A stretch of 64,000 nt of DNA, from the NCBI RefSeq assembly GCF_048544455.1, contig NC_133536.1, positions 201,441,325 to 201,505,324 on the forward strand, read 5' to 3'. Position numbers and translations under genes: made by a program. The notes beneath the pieces were generated by a model. It did no database searches. It was not told where the DNA came from and was given only the letters and a program-made list of their open reading frames with translations. This DNA comes from Silene latifolia (lineage: Eukaryota; Streptophyta; Magnoliopsida; Caryophyllales; Caryophyllaceae). This document shows positions 1 to 9,132 of the stretch, in pieces. Position 1 is the first letter of the stretch; the number at the start of each line of letters is the position of its first letter.

Positions 1-20
1 TAAAATGAAGATGATAGACG

Positions 21-668
21 TAGGGGCGGCCAATGAGTTCGGGAGGCCCTGTACCGAATATAAATTGGAGGCCCCAAAACTTAAATTAAATTACAATTTA
101 TTTGCGCTCCTAAACGAAAATTATTGATCACTGTTCACCGACTCACGGTAATTGATACGAATCAAAAGGGATTTTTTTTTTGAAAAAAGGAAATGCTACG
201 ATATATTTTAGGCATTTGTAAATAAAACAAATTATAAAATAGTATAATCTGACACCATAAAACGGTTCATTTTTATAAAATAACTATTTATTTAATGCTA
301 ACAATGATTTGTTTTTACTTAATAAAATCGTCTCACAATATAATACCTTTTAATATAATAATTATTGTAAAAAGTTGAAAGATAAAATTGTCACAAAAAA
401 AACACAAAAATAAAAAGGGTAAAAGTGTTTATAAAAATTAATCGATGTGTAATAGTTTACTACTATTGTGTAGACTATAAACCAATTACATAATAATAAA
501 AAAAAAAGTGGGGAAAGTGGGAAACAAAGAAGCAGAATAGTAGATGTCTTCTACACCGAGTATGATTTTTGATCAGTATGTAGGGATTTGGCTCAAAATT
601 TTGAGGCCCTATTTGCCGTTGGGCCCCGGTGCAAAGAGTCGAAATGCTCCCCCTCTTGGCCGCCCATG
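21..668. mobile_element. hAT-like non-autonomous element, unit 1
   Basis: The element starts TAGGGGCGGCCAA and ends with the near-complement TTGGCCGCCCATG, giving 13-bp terminal inverted repeats with two mismatches. It is flanked by a perfect 8-bp direct repeat, GATAGACG, at 13-20 and 669-676. An 8-bp target duplication with TAGGGGCGG-type ends is typical of the hAT superfamily. There is no transposase ORF and the interior is AT-rich, so the element is a MITE or deletion derivative. Small ORFs running through it are not credible genes. Confidence 0.85.
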
Positions 669-676
669 GATAGACG

Positions 677-2293
677 AATGTTGTACTCCGAATAATACAA
701 TAAACATACATAAACAAGAAAGTACCTAACGCGTTCACCTTGAGGGACCCTTCACCATTATTGTCCTCACTGTATAGGTGTAAAGAGCTCAGAATATTTT
801 ATACATGAATCCATGAACACAATAAGAAGACAGGACGCATTAGGCACAAAATTTAGTGGCAAAACCAATACCCATTTTTACTTGAGGGGTCTTTCACAAG
901 GTGAAAGGGGAATACGGATGCTCGAGTGACGATACAACACGTCCTGCATTAGATGATAGAAAACATATAAGAATTACAAGCATGGTGTAAACTGTAATAA
1001 GCTAACATAGGAAAAGGATTTTGGGTGATTATTGCGAACAAAAGAGGCCAGAGAAGACGTTACTAAACACAGAGAACATACAAGAATTACAAGCATGGTG
1101 GTGTAAATCGTAAAATAAACTTGGCAATTCAAAAAGAATATGAGGTGGGAGCGTTATTGACTAAATGTGATTTGGTGCAAATGTAATGTAATGTACTGAA
1201 TTTAGATTAGATTTTAGATCATTGTACAACAAAGACAATAATAAATTGTGCAATAATTCAAACATAGAGTAACTTCAAGATAAATCTAACAAGATCTCAC
1301 ATGACTATATTTTGTCTCATAGATTAAGAATAATATCAAAGATTTCCTACGATCATAAATAATGCCAAAAATCAACGGTTACTTTTGGTGTGGTATGGAG
1401 CCATGGAGTGAGTATAAAACAACAATAATAGAGTACTTTAAGTAAACTGCATAAAAATGTCAAACCGTCTTAAACTTCTATAATAGTACTCAGTATATTT
1501 TGATTTTTCAATAATAAATTTGCCAATGTTCAAATTAGTAAGACATTCAAACTTGAATGGTTAAACGAATGTCGAAGAAAGGTAGTGAAACGTGTGATAT
1601 CTATGGAAGTCGTTGATTCTTTGACTCGTTTTATCTTAAGACGGATACGGATATATCCTCTTAAGAGACTTATTGATTTTTTTTTTTTTCTGCTACACCA
1701 AAATCTAAAATCTAGGTCGGCCAGGACATATCTCTTTATAATTTAAGAGCCAATAAAATCATAGAGTTGCATGGTACGTTTTTTCAATTGTATTGTAATG
1801 TCCATGTCACATTAATACATAACCCCCGTACCAAAAAAAAAAAAAAAAAAAAAAAAATATACATAACCCGTCTTTTTATAGAATCCAAACAAGGAATGGT
1901 CCTTCCAACGAAAACCATATATGAAGATACACGACATCGTTGTATAAGAGAATTACCGATGAAGATATTACTATGATTCTAAATCTGGCATTATCCCAAG
2001 AAAAATGACAATTCTTTTATATAGAATCCAATAAAGGAATGGCCCTCTCAACGAGAACCACATACGAAGATATTACTATTCATTATGTAAAACGTGACGA
2101 ACTATTCATTCATTCAATTAGGGTTTCATCTAATTACAAATACAACAACTTTGATGGACGATTCTAAAAACTCAAAAACTCGAATTTCCATCATGAAAGA
2201 GAATTTCAAACTTCATAGTCTTGTAAGGGCATAAGGCTAATCATCAGACAATTCGTCTCTTGTAAGACGGTTTTACACTATAGGTTACAAAAA

Positions 2294-2334
<41 letters not shown>

Positions 2335-2388
2335 CAATTTGAGGAAAATCACCAGGCAATTTAATGACGATTAACAATAAACAATTCC
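677..2388. other. AT-rich spacer without a recognisable gene
   Basis: Between the hAT-like element and the SINE I see no coding signal. It holds homopolymer tracts (T at 1678-1690, A at about 1833-1857 and 2298-2333, all varying in length between units) and a degenerate direct repeat. That repeat is about 55 bp at 1871-1928 and again at 2012-2076, with the shared core ATAGAATCCAA(A/T)(A/C)AAGGAATGG. The same spacer fills 9790-11498, 18898-20618, 32678-34391, 45010-46695, 53979-55691 and, partly, 63064-64000. Confidence 0.7.
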
Positions 2389-2500
2389 GCCCGCAAGGGT
2401 AGTCTAGTGGCTAAAACTCCCAAGGTCTCAATTCCGCCCGAGGTTTACTAGTACGCACTGAAGTTAGCGGCTACAAATTACCCCGTCACCCAAAAAAAAC
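2389..2500 (+). mobile_element. tRNA-derived SINE, unit 1
   Basis: 112-bp retroposon. An A-box-like TAGTCTAGTGG lies at 2400-2410 and a degenerate B box GGTCTCAATTCC at 2424-2435, the spacing of an internal RNA polymerase III promoter. It ends in an A8 tract (2492-2499). A 7-bp target duplication CAATTCC lies at 2382-2388 and 2501-2507. Family assignment needs a SINE database. Confidence 0.7.
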
Positions 2501-2739
2501 CAATTCCTAAATTTTGCAGAACTAAAGGGAGAAATTATAACCTCGTAAAAAGCGGAACCTCCGTGCTCCATCACCACTGCCGCCACCGTCACCGCCACCT
2601 TTACCCATTATTTAATCGTGAATTATGAACGACTGTCAAGTGCTTCGAATCCAACGTACTTGCTTACTTTCCCAGGCATATTTTTATTTTTATTTATATG
2701 TTGAGAATACTTTTTCTTCTAGTTTTAGGAAGACTTAAC

Positions 2740-2847
2740 CTTAGGTGGTTAGTTTAGGATTAGGTTAATAATTTTACATGTCTAGTTAAGCTAAATCTTA
2801 GGTGGTTAGTTTAGGATTAGGTTAGTAATTTTACATGTCTAGTTAAG
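2740..2847. repeat. 57-bp direct tandem duplication
   Basis: The segment starting CTTAGGTGGTTAGTTTAGG is repeated with a 57-bp period (first copy from 2740, second from 2797), nearly identical, about 1.9 copies. It is present in every full unit, at 11850-11957, 20970-21077, 34744-34851, 47045-47152 and 56044-56151. No function is evident. Confidence 0.85.
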
Positions 2848-2923
2848 TTGTTACTTATTCTAGTTCATTGGATTAAAGAAGTGTCAAAACTCCAAAATGT
2901 AATTGATAAGTCTCGTGACCTCT

Positions 2924-3021
2924 TTTTTTTTTTGGAAGGAAGTAGTACTTTAAATTAAAACCACAAACAAAAGGGTTACAGAGTTCGGGGACATCACGGG
3001 GGAGGGTCGGGGGGGAGCGGT
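2924..3021 (-). mobile_element. 98-bp poly-T retroposon with 13-bp TSD, unit 1
   Basis: The insert begins with a T tract on the plus strand, so on the minus strand it ends in poly-A. It is flanked by a perfect 13-bp direct repeat, TCTCGTGACCTCT, at 2911-2923 and 3022-3034. Units 4-6 hold a single copy of that 13-mer and no insert, which is the pre-insertion site. A poly-A tail with a long perfect duplication means LINE-machinery retroposition: a SINE or a strongly 5'-truncated LINE. The body has a G-run near 3000-3018 and no coding potential. Confidence 0.85.
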
Positions 3022-3034
3022 TCTCGTGACCTCT

Positions 3035-4130
3035 TGGTTCACATATATTTGCTATTACCATTGTAACACATCAATCTCTTTATTAAACTTGTAAATCTAT
3101 TGTTATATGTATGTGTAAAATCTGAGTTATAATAATATTTACCTATAATAACTATTATTAAATATATACTTTTAGTTTATATTCAATGTAATGTATTTGC
3201 TGAGTTAGTTAAATGCACTTGGAAAAAATTGAACAAAATATTTTATTTACTTATGGTTATTATTACTTGTACCTATATTTACATTTAATGTATCTCCAAT
3301 ATACATATCGCCTTTATTTAACGATTTTTTTAATCAAAAAAATATTCTTCTAAAAATGTAAAAATATTTGAATGATAAAAAAAATAATTTTTTAACTATT
3401 TTTCCAAATATAATATATAAATATTAATATTTTAATAAAATTCTTGATTTATCTTCGACCCAGTCGATCCATTCGAGTAGTGTCTCGACCCTAAAATAAC
3501 GAGTCGTTTCGAGTGCGGGTCAAACGGGCTGTCGGGTCAAAAGTTTCGGGTCTTGACCCTGGAAAAACGAGTCGGATCGGGTCAAGCCGGAATTTGACAG
3601 GTCTAATTAAATATATAATATAGGTCCATATAATACTTATTTTAGTTTAATATATCATACGGAGTATCAGACTAATATTATTTTAGTATAATATTTCGTA
3701 ATTATTTAAATATATAACTCTAATACATTTAGATAATAAACTAATATAATATTTAATATGATAAAATTAAGCAAAAAAAATTAACAAAAATTTGATAAAT
3801 TTATTTAAATATATATGCTTGATAAAATTGTGTAACTAGCAAATAACTCAATAAATAGTGAAAATAATTGTAGCAATAGTTCATGTAATAAATATGATAT
3901 CATATATTTGAGTGGTAAGAGTAACACTAATAAAAGCCAGAATAGTGAAAGTCATAGTAGCAAGAATGAGAATAGTGAAATTAATAGTATTAAGTAGTTA
4001 AAAAAAATATTGATGGCGGGAGTAGTGAAAGTAACAGTAGTGAAACAAATGTTATAAAAGTAACAGTAGGAACAATGGAGAAAGTATGAAAAACTAGCTA
4101 ACAATTCGGTTTAAGAAAATATTTTATTTA
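3035..4130. other. AT-rich spacer with GGGTC-rich patch and degenerate simple repeat
   Basis: No gene is visible. At 3444-3603 a GC-richer patch is full of short GGGTC/GACCC and CGAGTC words in both orientations. It may be a remnant of an older element. At about 3900-4090 a degenerate AGTGAAAGTAAYAGT-like repeat occurs; its units differ between array copies at CAGTAG/TGATG/CAAAG positions. The equivalent spacer occupies 12144-13242, 21266-22365, 34928-36021, 47229-48322 and 56228-57320. Confidence 0.6.
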
Positions 4131-4530
4131 TGTTCCGGGTGTAATTCCGGAGCAGGATTGTGACCACTTGAGCTTGTAGGATGATGTCGTTGCTTGTCTC
4201 TTCCTTTCACTCTTTCCTGTAAAGATGAACAAACTGAGGGCTCGGCTTGGTACCGAGCGTACTCACTCCGACGCTCAAGTCAGTAAACTTAGAGAGATAA
4301 GTTGTGTGTTAACTTGGCAAAGTATATTGTAGAGAGATAAGGGAGTTTATACCAGATATTCCAGTTAGTTTCTCAATGAGAGATGATGAGTATTTATAGA
4401 CTTTCACCTTTTGTCACGTAGTGGCCAAGTGGCGTAGCAGGTGGAAAGACTGTCTTACCCTCGGCCGAGGGACCCATGACAGGCCGGCAGGCCTGGTTGA
4501 CTCCATGCCGAGGGGACTGGATGTGAGTAC
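4131..4530 (+). repeat. Left inverted arm of foldback element, unit 1
   Basis: Inverse partner of 6011-6434. Shared landmarks are GGTACCGAGCGTACTCACTC, CACGTAGTGGCCAAGTGGC, CCCTCGGCCGAG and TTGACTCCAT. A transcript crossing both arms would fold into a long hairpin. Confidence 0.85.
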
Positions 4531-5246
4531 CGGGGCAGCGGATAGTCCTCCGGAACCTCAACGTATACCCACCGCCCCTTCCAGTCCTTGCAAGATGTCA
4601 GCTTAGAGACGGTGATATAACCTGGCTCAGTCTGTATACTGTACCAGCCCGGGCCGCCTAGGGTAGTCCCCCGAAGGTGGTGAATCCGGCGAAAGAGGTT
4701 CACCGTTGGGGCCTCCCCTTTAAAAAGGCACAACCATACAAAGCCAACAATCGTCCTGATGGCCAATGGATGCAGTTGGGCCACGGCGACGTTCATGGCT
4801 TTAATTATAGCAGCAACGTATTCATTCAGAGGAAACCGGAGCCCATACTCCAGGTGTCTGATGTATACGCCGATACAACCCTCGGGAGGGCAACAGACGG
4901 CTTGACCCTCCTCAGGGATAACAATTTTATACCCCCTGCCGAAGGAGTAATGGTCTTCAAAAAGTTCAGAACCGGAACAACTGGCGAACTTGTTCGTCCA
5001 GGCACGATCAGGACTGATCGAACAGGCGTCACCGTGCCACGAGAACTGCGGCCTCTTTACGACAGAAGGGGTCGCCTCATCATCGTCATCATCAATACCC
5101 TCCAAAAAGCTCTCATCAATTTCAGGAGAAGGAGACCTGGGGCCTCCGAACCTTATCGGGGTGACGGCCAGTGGCTCCTGCTCACCAGGATACGGCGGTT
5201 CACCCCCCGGCGCAGAGGTACTGAGTTGAACATCCGCAGAAGACAT
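4455..5246 (-). CDS. Transposon-borne protein, 'putative gypsy type transposon'-like, unit 1
   Basis: 263 codons from an ATG in the context TTACCATGTC. Residues 1-60 are low-complexity, Pro- and acid-rich, with DDDDDE at 52-57. Residues about 120-192 hold the recognisable core: GCIGVYI, then YGLRFPLNEYV (134-144), AQLHPLAIRTIVGFVWLC (156-173) and LFRRIHHLR (184-192). From memory this pattern matches the plant family called putative gypsy type transposon (Pfam Transposase_28), of unknown biochemical role; I could not run a search. The last ~30 residues and the stop lie inside the inverted arm, so the C-terminus is probably truncated relative to a complete protein. Upstream on the same strand are a TATA box, CCAAT motifs and a G-box, so it may be transcribed. 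No catalytic motif is visible. Confidence 0.6.
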   Translation of the reverse strand: MSSADVQLSTSAPGGEPPYPGEQEPLAVTPIRFGGPRSPSPEIDESFLEGIDDDDDEATPSVVKRPQFSWHGDACSISPDRAWTNKFASCSGSELFEDHYSFGRGYKIVIPEEGQAVCCPPEGCIGVYIRHLEYGLRFPLNEYVAAIIKAMNVAVAQLHPLAIRTIVGFVWLCLFKGEAPTVNLFRRIHHLRGTTLGGPGWYSIQTEPGYITVSKLTSCKDWKGRWVYVEVPEDYPLPRYSHPVPSAWSQPGLPACHGSLGRG

Positions 5247-5425
5247 GGTAACAATAAATATTTAACAATTAAAAGTTGGGGAAATTTGTTTGTTTACCTT
5301 GGGAAAAGTGCTACGCCGAGTAACGCTTTGAAGACTAGAGAGAAATTCCTTCGAAAAACTAAGAGAGGGAAAATGTTTTTCGAGAAAGTGAATTTTTGGT
5401 GGCCAAAATCAGGGGCTAACTGCTC

Positions 5426-5506
5426 TATTTATAGAGCAAAGCCCATGAAACGGACCAATCAGGGCAAAGCCCATGAAGCGTCAACCAATCAACACCGAGC
5501 CACGTG
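5426..5506 (-). promoter_or_regulatory. Promoter of the foldback ORF, unit 1
   Basis: Read on the minus strand, TATAAATA (about 5426-5433) sits inside the palindrome-like GCTCTATAAATAGAGC. Upstream lie two CCAAT-type boxes (ATTGGT near 5455 and 5485) and a G-box CACGTG at 5501-5506. The ATG is about 180 bp downstream of the TATA box. In unit 5 the TATA reads TATATATA instead. Confidence 0.6.
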
Positions 5507-6010
5507 TCAAGCATGCAGCCACGCTCCTTGGCAGAATGCCAATCGACGTATCTTCTTCAACACGCTCCTTGGTATCTACTTGCCAAACGGCCCGCTGATC
5601 AACCTAGCTTGGCAGCACCGGCCGGGGGCAATCAAAAGCATACGGCACTCTCAACGTTGGTCTCGGCCAGCGCCATTTTCTTTTCCACATCGGATGTCCA
5701 TTACACAACCATGTGGAGGGGGGATATGGTACGGCCGAACGAAGCAAGCCGAGGAAGAGGATGCCGGGGAATAAATTTCAACTTGCGCAGAATACGCTCA
5801 AAACTCATCGAAGGTCCATACCACGGCATAGACTACGCTGGGGGCAAATTGATGGGGCATATTCTGCACCCGCTGACCGAGTCAACATATTGAGCAAGGT
5901 CAAAGACAAAAGACAGCAAGTCAACGTATTAGACAGCCTAACCGACGCAGCCTGTCGGCCTGTCACTTGGGTCTCGGCTAGGCAACTAGCCAGCCGGGAG
6001 GCATATCCGC

Positions 6011-6434
6011 GTACTCATATCCAAGACCCCTCGGTATGGAGTCAACAAGGCCAGCCGGCCTACCATGGGTCTCTCGGCCGAGGGTAGAACGGTCTTTCCA
6101 CCTGCTAGCCACTTGGCCACTACGTGACAAAAGGTGAAAGTCTAAAAATACTCCTCAATCCACATTGAGAAAACGATCTACAATTCATCCTAAAACTCAC
6201 TATTAATCTGGTATAAACTCTCTTATCTCTCTACAATATACTTTGCCAAGTAACACACAACTTAATCTCTTTAAGTTTACTGACTTGAGCGTCGGAGTGA
6301 GTACGCTCGGTACCAAGCCGAGCCCTCAGTTTGTTCATCTTAAACAGGAAAGAGCGAAAGGAAGAGTCAAGCAAAGACATCATTCATCAAGCTTACGTGG
6401 TCACAAATCCTGCTCCGGAATTACACCCGGAACA
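6011..6434 (-). repeat. Right inverted arm of foldback element, unit 1
   Basis: Inverse partner of 4131-4530. It has about 24 bp of extra sequence near 6170-6200 (around AAAACGATCTACAATTCATCC) relative to the left arm, and scattered substitutions. Confidence 0.85.
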
Positions 6435-6501
6435 ACATGAACAAAGTATATCGACCCCGATTACCATTTTACCCTAACTTGGTGCTTACACGTTTATTAT
6501 A

Positions 6502-6817
6502 CTCCCTCCAATTCATCATAATGATCTCCTTTGAGATGGACACAATACTTAAGAAAAATGAATAAAAATGAACAAAGAACAAATGTGGGGTTTGTTGATA
6601 GGAGATAGAGATGAATTATTATGAGTTAAATAAGGAGTTGTGGGACCAAAACATTAAGGAAAGTAATAAAATAAGAGTAAAAAAGTTGTGTGGGGTTTGG
6701 TAATGGGAGAGAGTGATGAATAAAATAAGAGTAAAAGTTACCAAAAAAAGAAAAGGGGAACATTACTTGAATAATCCGTTTCGGGAAATAGAGAACATTA
6801 TAGCAAATTGGAGTGAG
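6502..6817. mobile_element. Stowaway-like MITE, unit 1
   Basis: 316 bp between TA dinucleotides (6500-6501 and 6818-6819). The left end CTCCCTCCAATTCATCATAA pairs imperfectly with the inverse complement of the right end, CTCACTCCAATTTGCTATAA. CTCCCTCC ends and a TA target are typical of Stowaway (Tc1/mariner) MITEs. No coding potential. Confidence 0.75.
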
Positions 6818-6880
6818 TATTTTTTTTGGTGAAATGCTTATTAAAATAAACCATATAACTCATACACCATACATTATACT

Positions 6881-7060
6881 CAGTTAAGATCACCTGTCTC
6901 ACTTTTATGTCTCATCTCATGTCCCACTACCTTAAGATCTTGACACATCACACATAAGATAATAGAAATGGTAATAATATATATCATAGTGATTATGTGT
7001 CAATAGGAAAAGTGATGAGACACAAGATAAGACACAAAATGGGATAGAAGATCTGCACTG
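6881..7060. mobile_element. MITE with 9-bp target duplication (Mutator-like?), unit 1
   Basis: 180 bp flanked by perfect direct repeats CATTATACT at 6872-6880 and 7061-7069. The ends CAGTTAAGATCACCTGTCTCA and, inverted, CAGTGCAGATCTTCTATCCCA are imperfect inverted repeats; the similarity continues into TGTCTCATC-type sequence. A 9-bp duplication suggests Mutator-superfamily transposition. Outward from 7070 follows CTCTTTCCGTCCCGATCATT, which resembles one end of another Stowaway MITE with no visible partner. Confidence 0.7.
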
Positions 7061-7403
7061 CATTATACTCTTTCCGTCCCGATCATTTGTTATCCTATGG
7101 TTTTGACACAAAGACCAAGGAAAAGGGAAAGAGCCAATTACTAAATGACAAGTTGAATAAATTGAGTGTGAATGATGAAATTAGATAGAAGAGGAGTACA
7201 TCATAATATGACTTTTTCAACAAGGACATATGTACGTTTATTACATTTTTTTATGTTTATGTAACAAAAAACGTTGTACTTACTAAGTTGAATAGTTGTG
7301 ACTCCGTACTTGATACATCAGTGATTTATTTTATTTTTATTTTTTTTTTGGTGAAAAAATATTTTAAAAATATAATCTTCAAATTTTTGGTGTCCACTTT
7401 TCC

Positions 7404-7410
7404 TATAAAA
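7404..7410 (+). promoter_or_regulatory. TATA box of PLAT gene, unit 1
   Basis: TATAAAA in the context CCTATAAAAGG, 100 bp before the ATG. Transcription would be expected to start around 7435, giving a leader of about 70 nt rich in CAA/ACA. The same box lies at 16518-16524, 25629-25635, 39391-39397, 51592-51598 and 60679-60685, unaltered in every unit. Confidence 0.7.
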
Positions 7411-7503
7411 GGCTATGATAATTGGTTATCAATCCACAACTTAAAATATTCAACAAATAACACAAACAAATAAACGAGTTTATATTAACAAAAAATAACA
7501 GTC

Positions 7504-8593
7504 ATGGCATCATGTGGTGCATGTTTAAATGCTCTTATGTTCATGCTTCTCCTCTCTTTTGCTTGCGTTGCTCACTCAGATAGGGTAATAATTTAGTTTC
7601 AACTATAAAAGTTTATAGTTAAGCATCTCAACTCAAATATTGTTAATTTTTCTGTTAACTTTTACTTCTCTGACAAATTAAAATGTGTATGTATTTTATC
7701 TGCTTTTTTACGGTAACAGGAAATATAACGGTGTTAACGTTAAGGTCCTTAACTGACGATAATTTTAAAGTTGAATCTCTTAACTAAAAAACTTCAATAG
7801 TATAGGTCCTTCTTACCTTGGTGTTAACTCATCTTAAAATACCCAAAATGCTCTAATTAGCCTCTTTTAAATGTTTAGTCTTTACATTTTTGATTAATTT
7901 TTTTGTAATAATTTGTCATGTCATTAACATAAACATTGTTTACTCGATCGTAAACATGTTTTTTTTTACAAAATTTAAATGGTTTTAAAATATGAATTTT
8001 AGTAGTTTGGGTATTTTGAGAACATTTTAGTAAGTTTAAACGTATCAGATGTTTCAAAAAACATAGGGGTACCACGTAAAATTCGAAAAAACACAGTTTA
8101 CCACATAGAAAAACCTTTTTTTTGATTATTTTTTTTTCTTATATATGTGTGAGTATATTTGTTGATATGGTTGCAGGGAAACTGTGTGTACAGTATATAC
8201 GTGAAGACAGTAGATGAGACATCTGCAGGAACAGATGCGAAGGTGAACCTAAAGCTATATGACAACCAAGGTAATATGGTGGAAATAGCAGACCTTGAAT
8301 TGTTTGGACTTATGCCTAAAGGTCACAACTATTTCGAGCCTAATAATTTGGATGCATTCGCTATCCGAACTAAATGCTTAGCTAACCTCATTTGCAAAAT
8401 CGAGTTGAGCCACGACAATACTGGTGATAATCCTGCTTGGAAAGTCGATTACGTGGACGTCACCACTGCTGTTCCCCAAATATATTGCACAACCAAGGAC
8501 TTTGACATTGACGACATAATCTCGCCTATTGTTGTAAGGGACACCTGTGGCGGTGTTAAGGAATCCGTTCTCAAAATGCTAGACCTTGCTTGA
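7504..8593 (+). CDS. Secreted PLAT/LH2-domain stress protein, unit 1 (exons 7504-7584, 8177-8593)
   Basis: Two exons joined in phase 0 across a 592-bp intron (donor AGG|GTAATA, acceptor TTGCAG|GG), giving 165 residues. Residues 1-25 form a signal peptide: Cys-rich start, hydrophobic core [13 protein letters not shown], likely cleavage after AHS. The PLAT/LH2 beta-sandwich spans about 30-135, with CVYSIYVKT (30-38), [13 protein letters not shown] (44-56), [10 protein letters not shown] (79-88), a C94/C100 pair and [10 protein letters not shown] (115-124). Mature cysteines are C30, C94, C100, C131 and C151. The order matches the small plant 'PLAT-plant-stress' proteins (Arabidopsis PLAT1 type), which enter the secretory pathway and are linked to abiotic-stress responses and lipid or protein binding. 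No enzyme domain is attached. A TATA box lies 100 bp upstream and AATAAA follows at 8723. The function is inferred from the family. Confidence 0.88.
7585..8176 (+). other. Intron of PLAT gene, unit 1
   Basis: 592-bp AT-rich GT-AG intron. It includes T tracts at about 7961 and 8117 and GTTAACGTTAAGG-type words at 7733-7746. In unit 3 this intron hosts the Copia element, at the position matching about 8097 here. Confidence 0.8.
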
Positions 8594-8722
8594 GGGACAT
8601 AACTTGGGTAAGAGTTAATGCAACTTAAAAGTTGCTTATCAAGATGTTTACCTAATATATCAACCATCGTGTCAGTTCGTGTTTTAGTTAATTTAGTACT
8701 ACTCCGTATGAATGAATGAATG

Positions 8723-8728
8723 AATAAA
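8723..8728 (+). terminator. Putative polyadenylation signal, PLAT gene unit 1
   Basis: AATAAA 130 bp after the stop, next to a (TGAA)n microsatellite at 8709-8724 that has one extra repeat in unit 4. A 16-bp palindrome, GCAACTTAAAAGTTGC, lies between the stop and the signal (about 8619-8634). Both recur in all units. Confidence 0.5.
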
Positions 8729-8739
8729 TAAGGTTGATT

Positions 8740-9112
8740 ACATTATCATAAATTGTGCATATCAGCGATTTTCTATCGGATTCATCACATACAAATAATC
8801 ATGGGAACTGGATACCTTGAAACAATCTAGCTACTGCTATAGTACCGGCTGGTGAGGTTCGGTCTAGTCAACAGGTTTACAAAAACAGGTAACTGGTTTT
8901 TAGTCCGGTCTTGTACCCTGTCCGGTCTTTGGATAAACAAAAAGATGGAGACTGGTTTTAGTTCCGGTTCGATCAAGTCCAACTTGAAAAAAAAAGGCAC
9001 AAAAAACCTTTCTTGCCAAACCGGACCGATCCAAATCCAAAAAAAACCTACCAAACCAGATCGCATAAAATATTAAAAACATGACAATCTCTAAATTAAG
9101 GTCTGGAAATTT
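8740..9112. other. CCGG-rich spacer between units
   Basis: No gene. From about 8841 to 9080 the sequence is rich in GGTTCGGT, CCGGTC and ACCGGTCCGATCC words and reads partly as an imperfect inverted repeat (GGTTCGG... against ...CCAAACCGGACCGATCC). It may be a decayed TIR element. Counterparts lie at about 17950-18190, 31735-31960, 40845-41075, 53030-53260 and 62115-62350, with strong differences between units at CTGG/CCGG words. Confidence 0.5.
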
Positions 9113-9132
9113 TAAAATGAAGATGATAGACG

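Larger units (their letters stand above)
4131..6434. mobile_element. Foldback / long-TIR element, unit 1
   Basis: GC-rich 2,304-bp element in AT-rich DNA. It starts TGTTCCGGGTGTAATTCCGG and ends with the exact inverse complement. The inverted similarity runs about 400 bp inward on each side (4131-4530 against 6011-6434, with small gaps). The interior carries a minus-strand ORF with its own promoter. Long inverted arms fit a foldback or Mutator-like element, though I find no target duplication. The TG...CA ends would also allow two LTR pieces in opposite orientation. It is not autonomous as seen. Confidence 0.75.
1..9112 (+). repeat. Tandem unit 1 of the ~9.1-kb array
   Basis: First full copy, 9,112 bp. 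It begins TAAAATGAAGATGATAGACG, and the same word recurs at 9113, 18224, 32002, 41108, 53303 and 62385 with near-identical sequence following each time. The boundary is my choice of phase; the true duplication breakpoint cannot be placed from inside the array. This copy carries the 98-bp poly-T retroposon and an intact PLAT gene, and has no private large insertion. Confidence 0.97.

Noticed and set aside
2389-2500. Functional tRNA gene
   Set aside because: The A box is good, but no cloverleaf or anticodon stem can be drawn and the B box is degenerate. The A tail and target duplication point to a SINE.
4677-5774. 365-codon plus-strand ORF in the foldback element (and its counterparts in other units)
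   Set aside because: It is antisense to the minus-strand domain ORF, is Arg-rich and low-complexity as expected of a shadow of a GC-rich gene, has no recognisable domain, and breaks differently in each unit.
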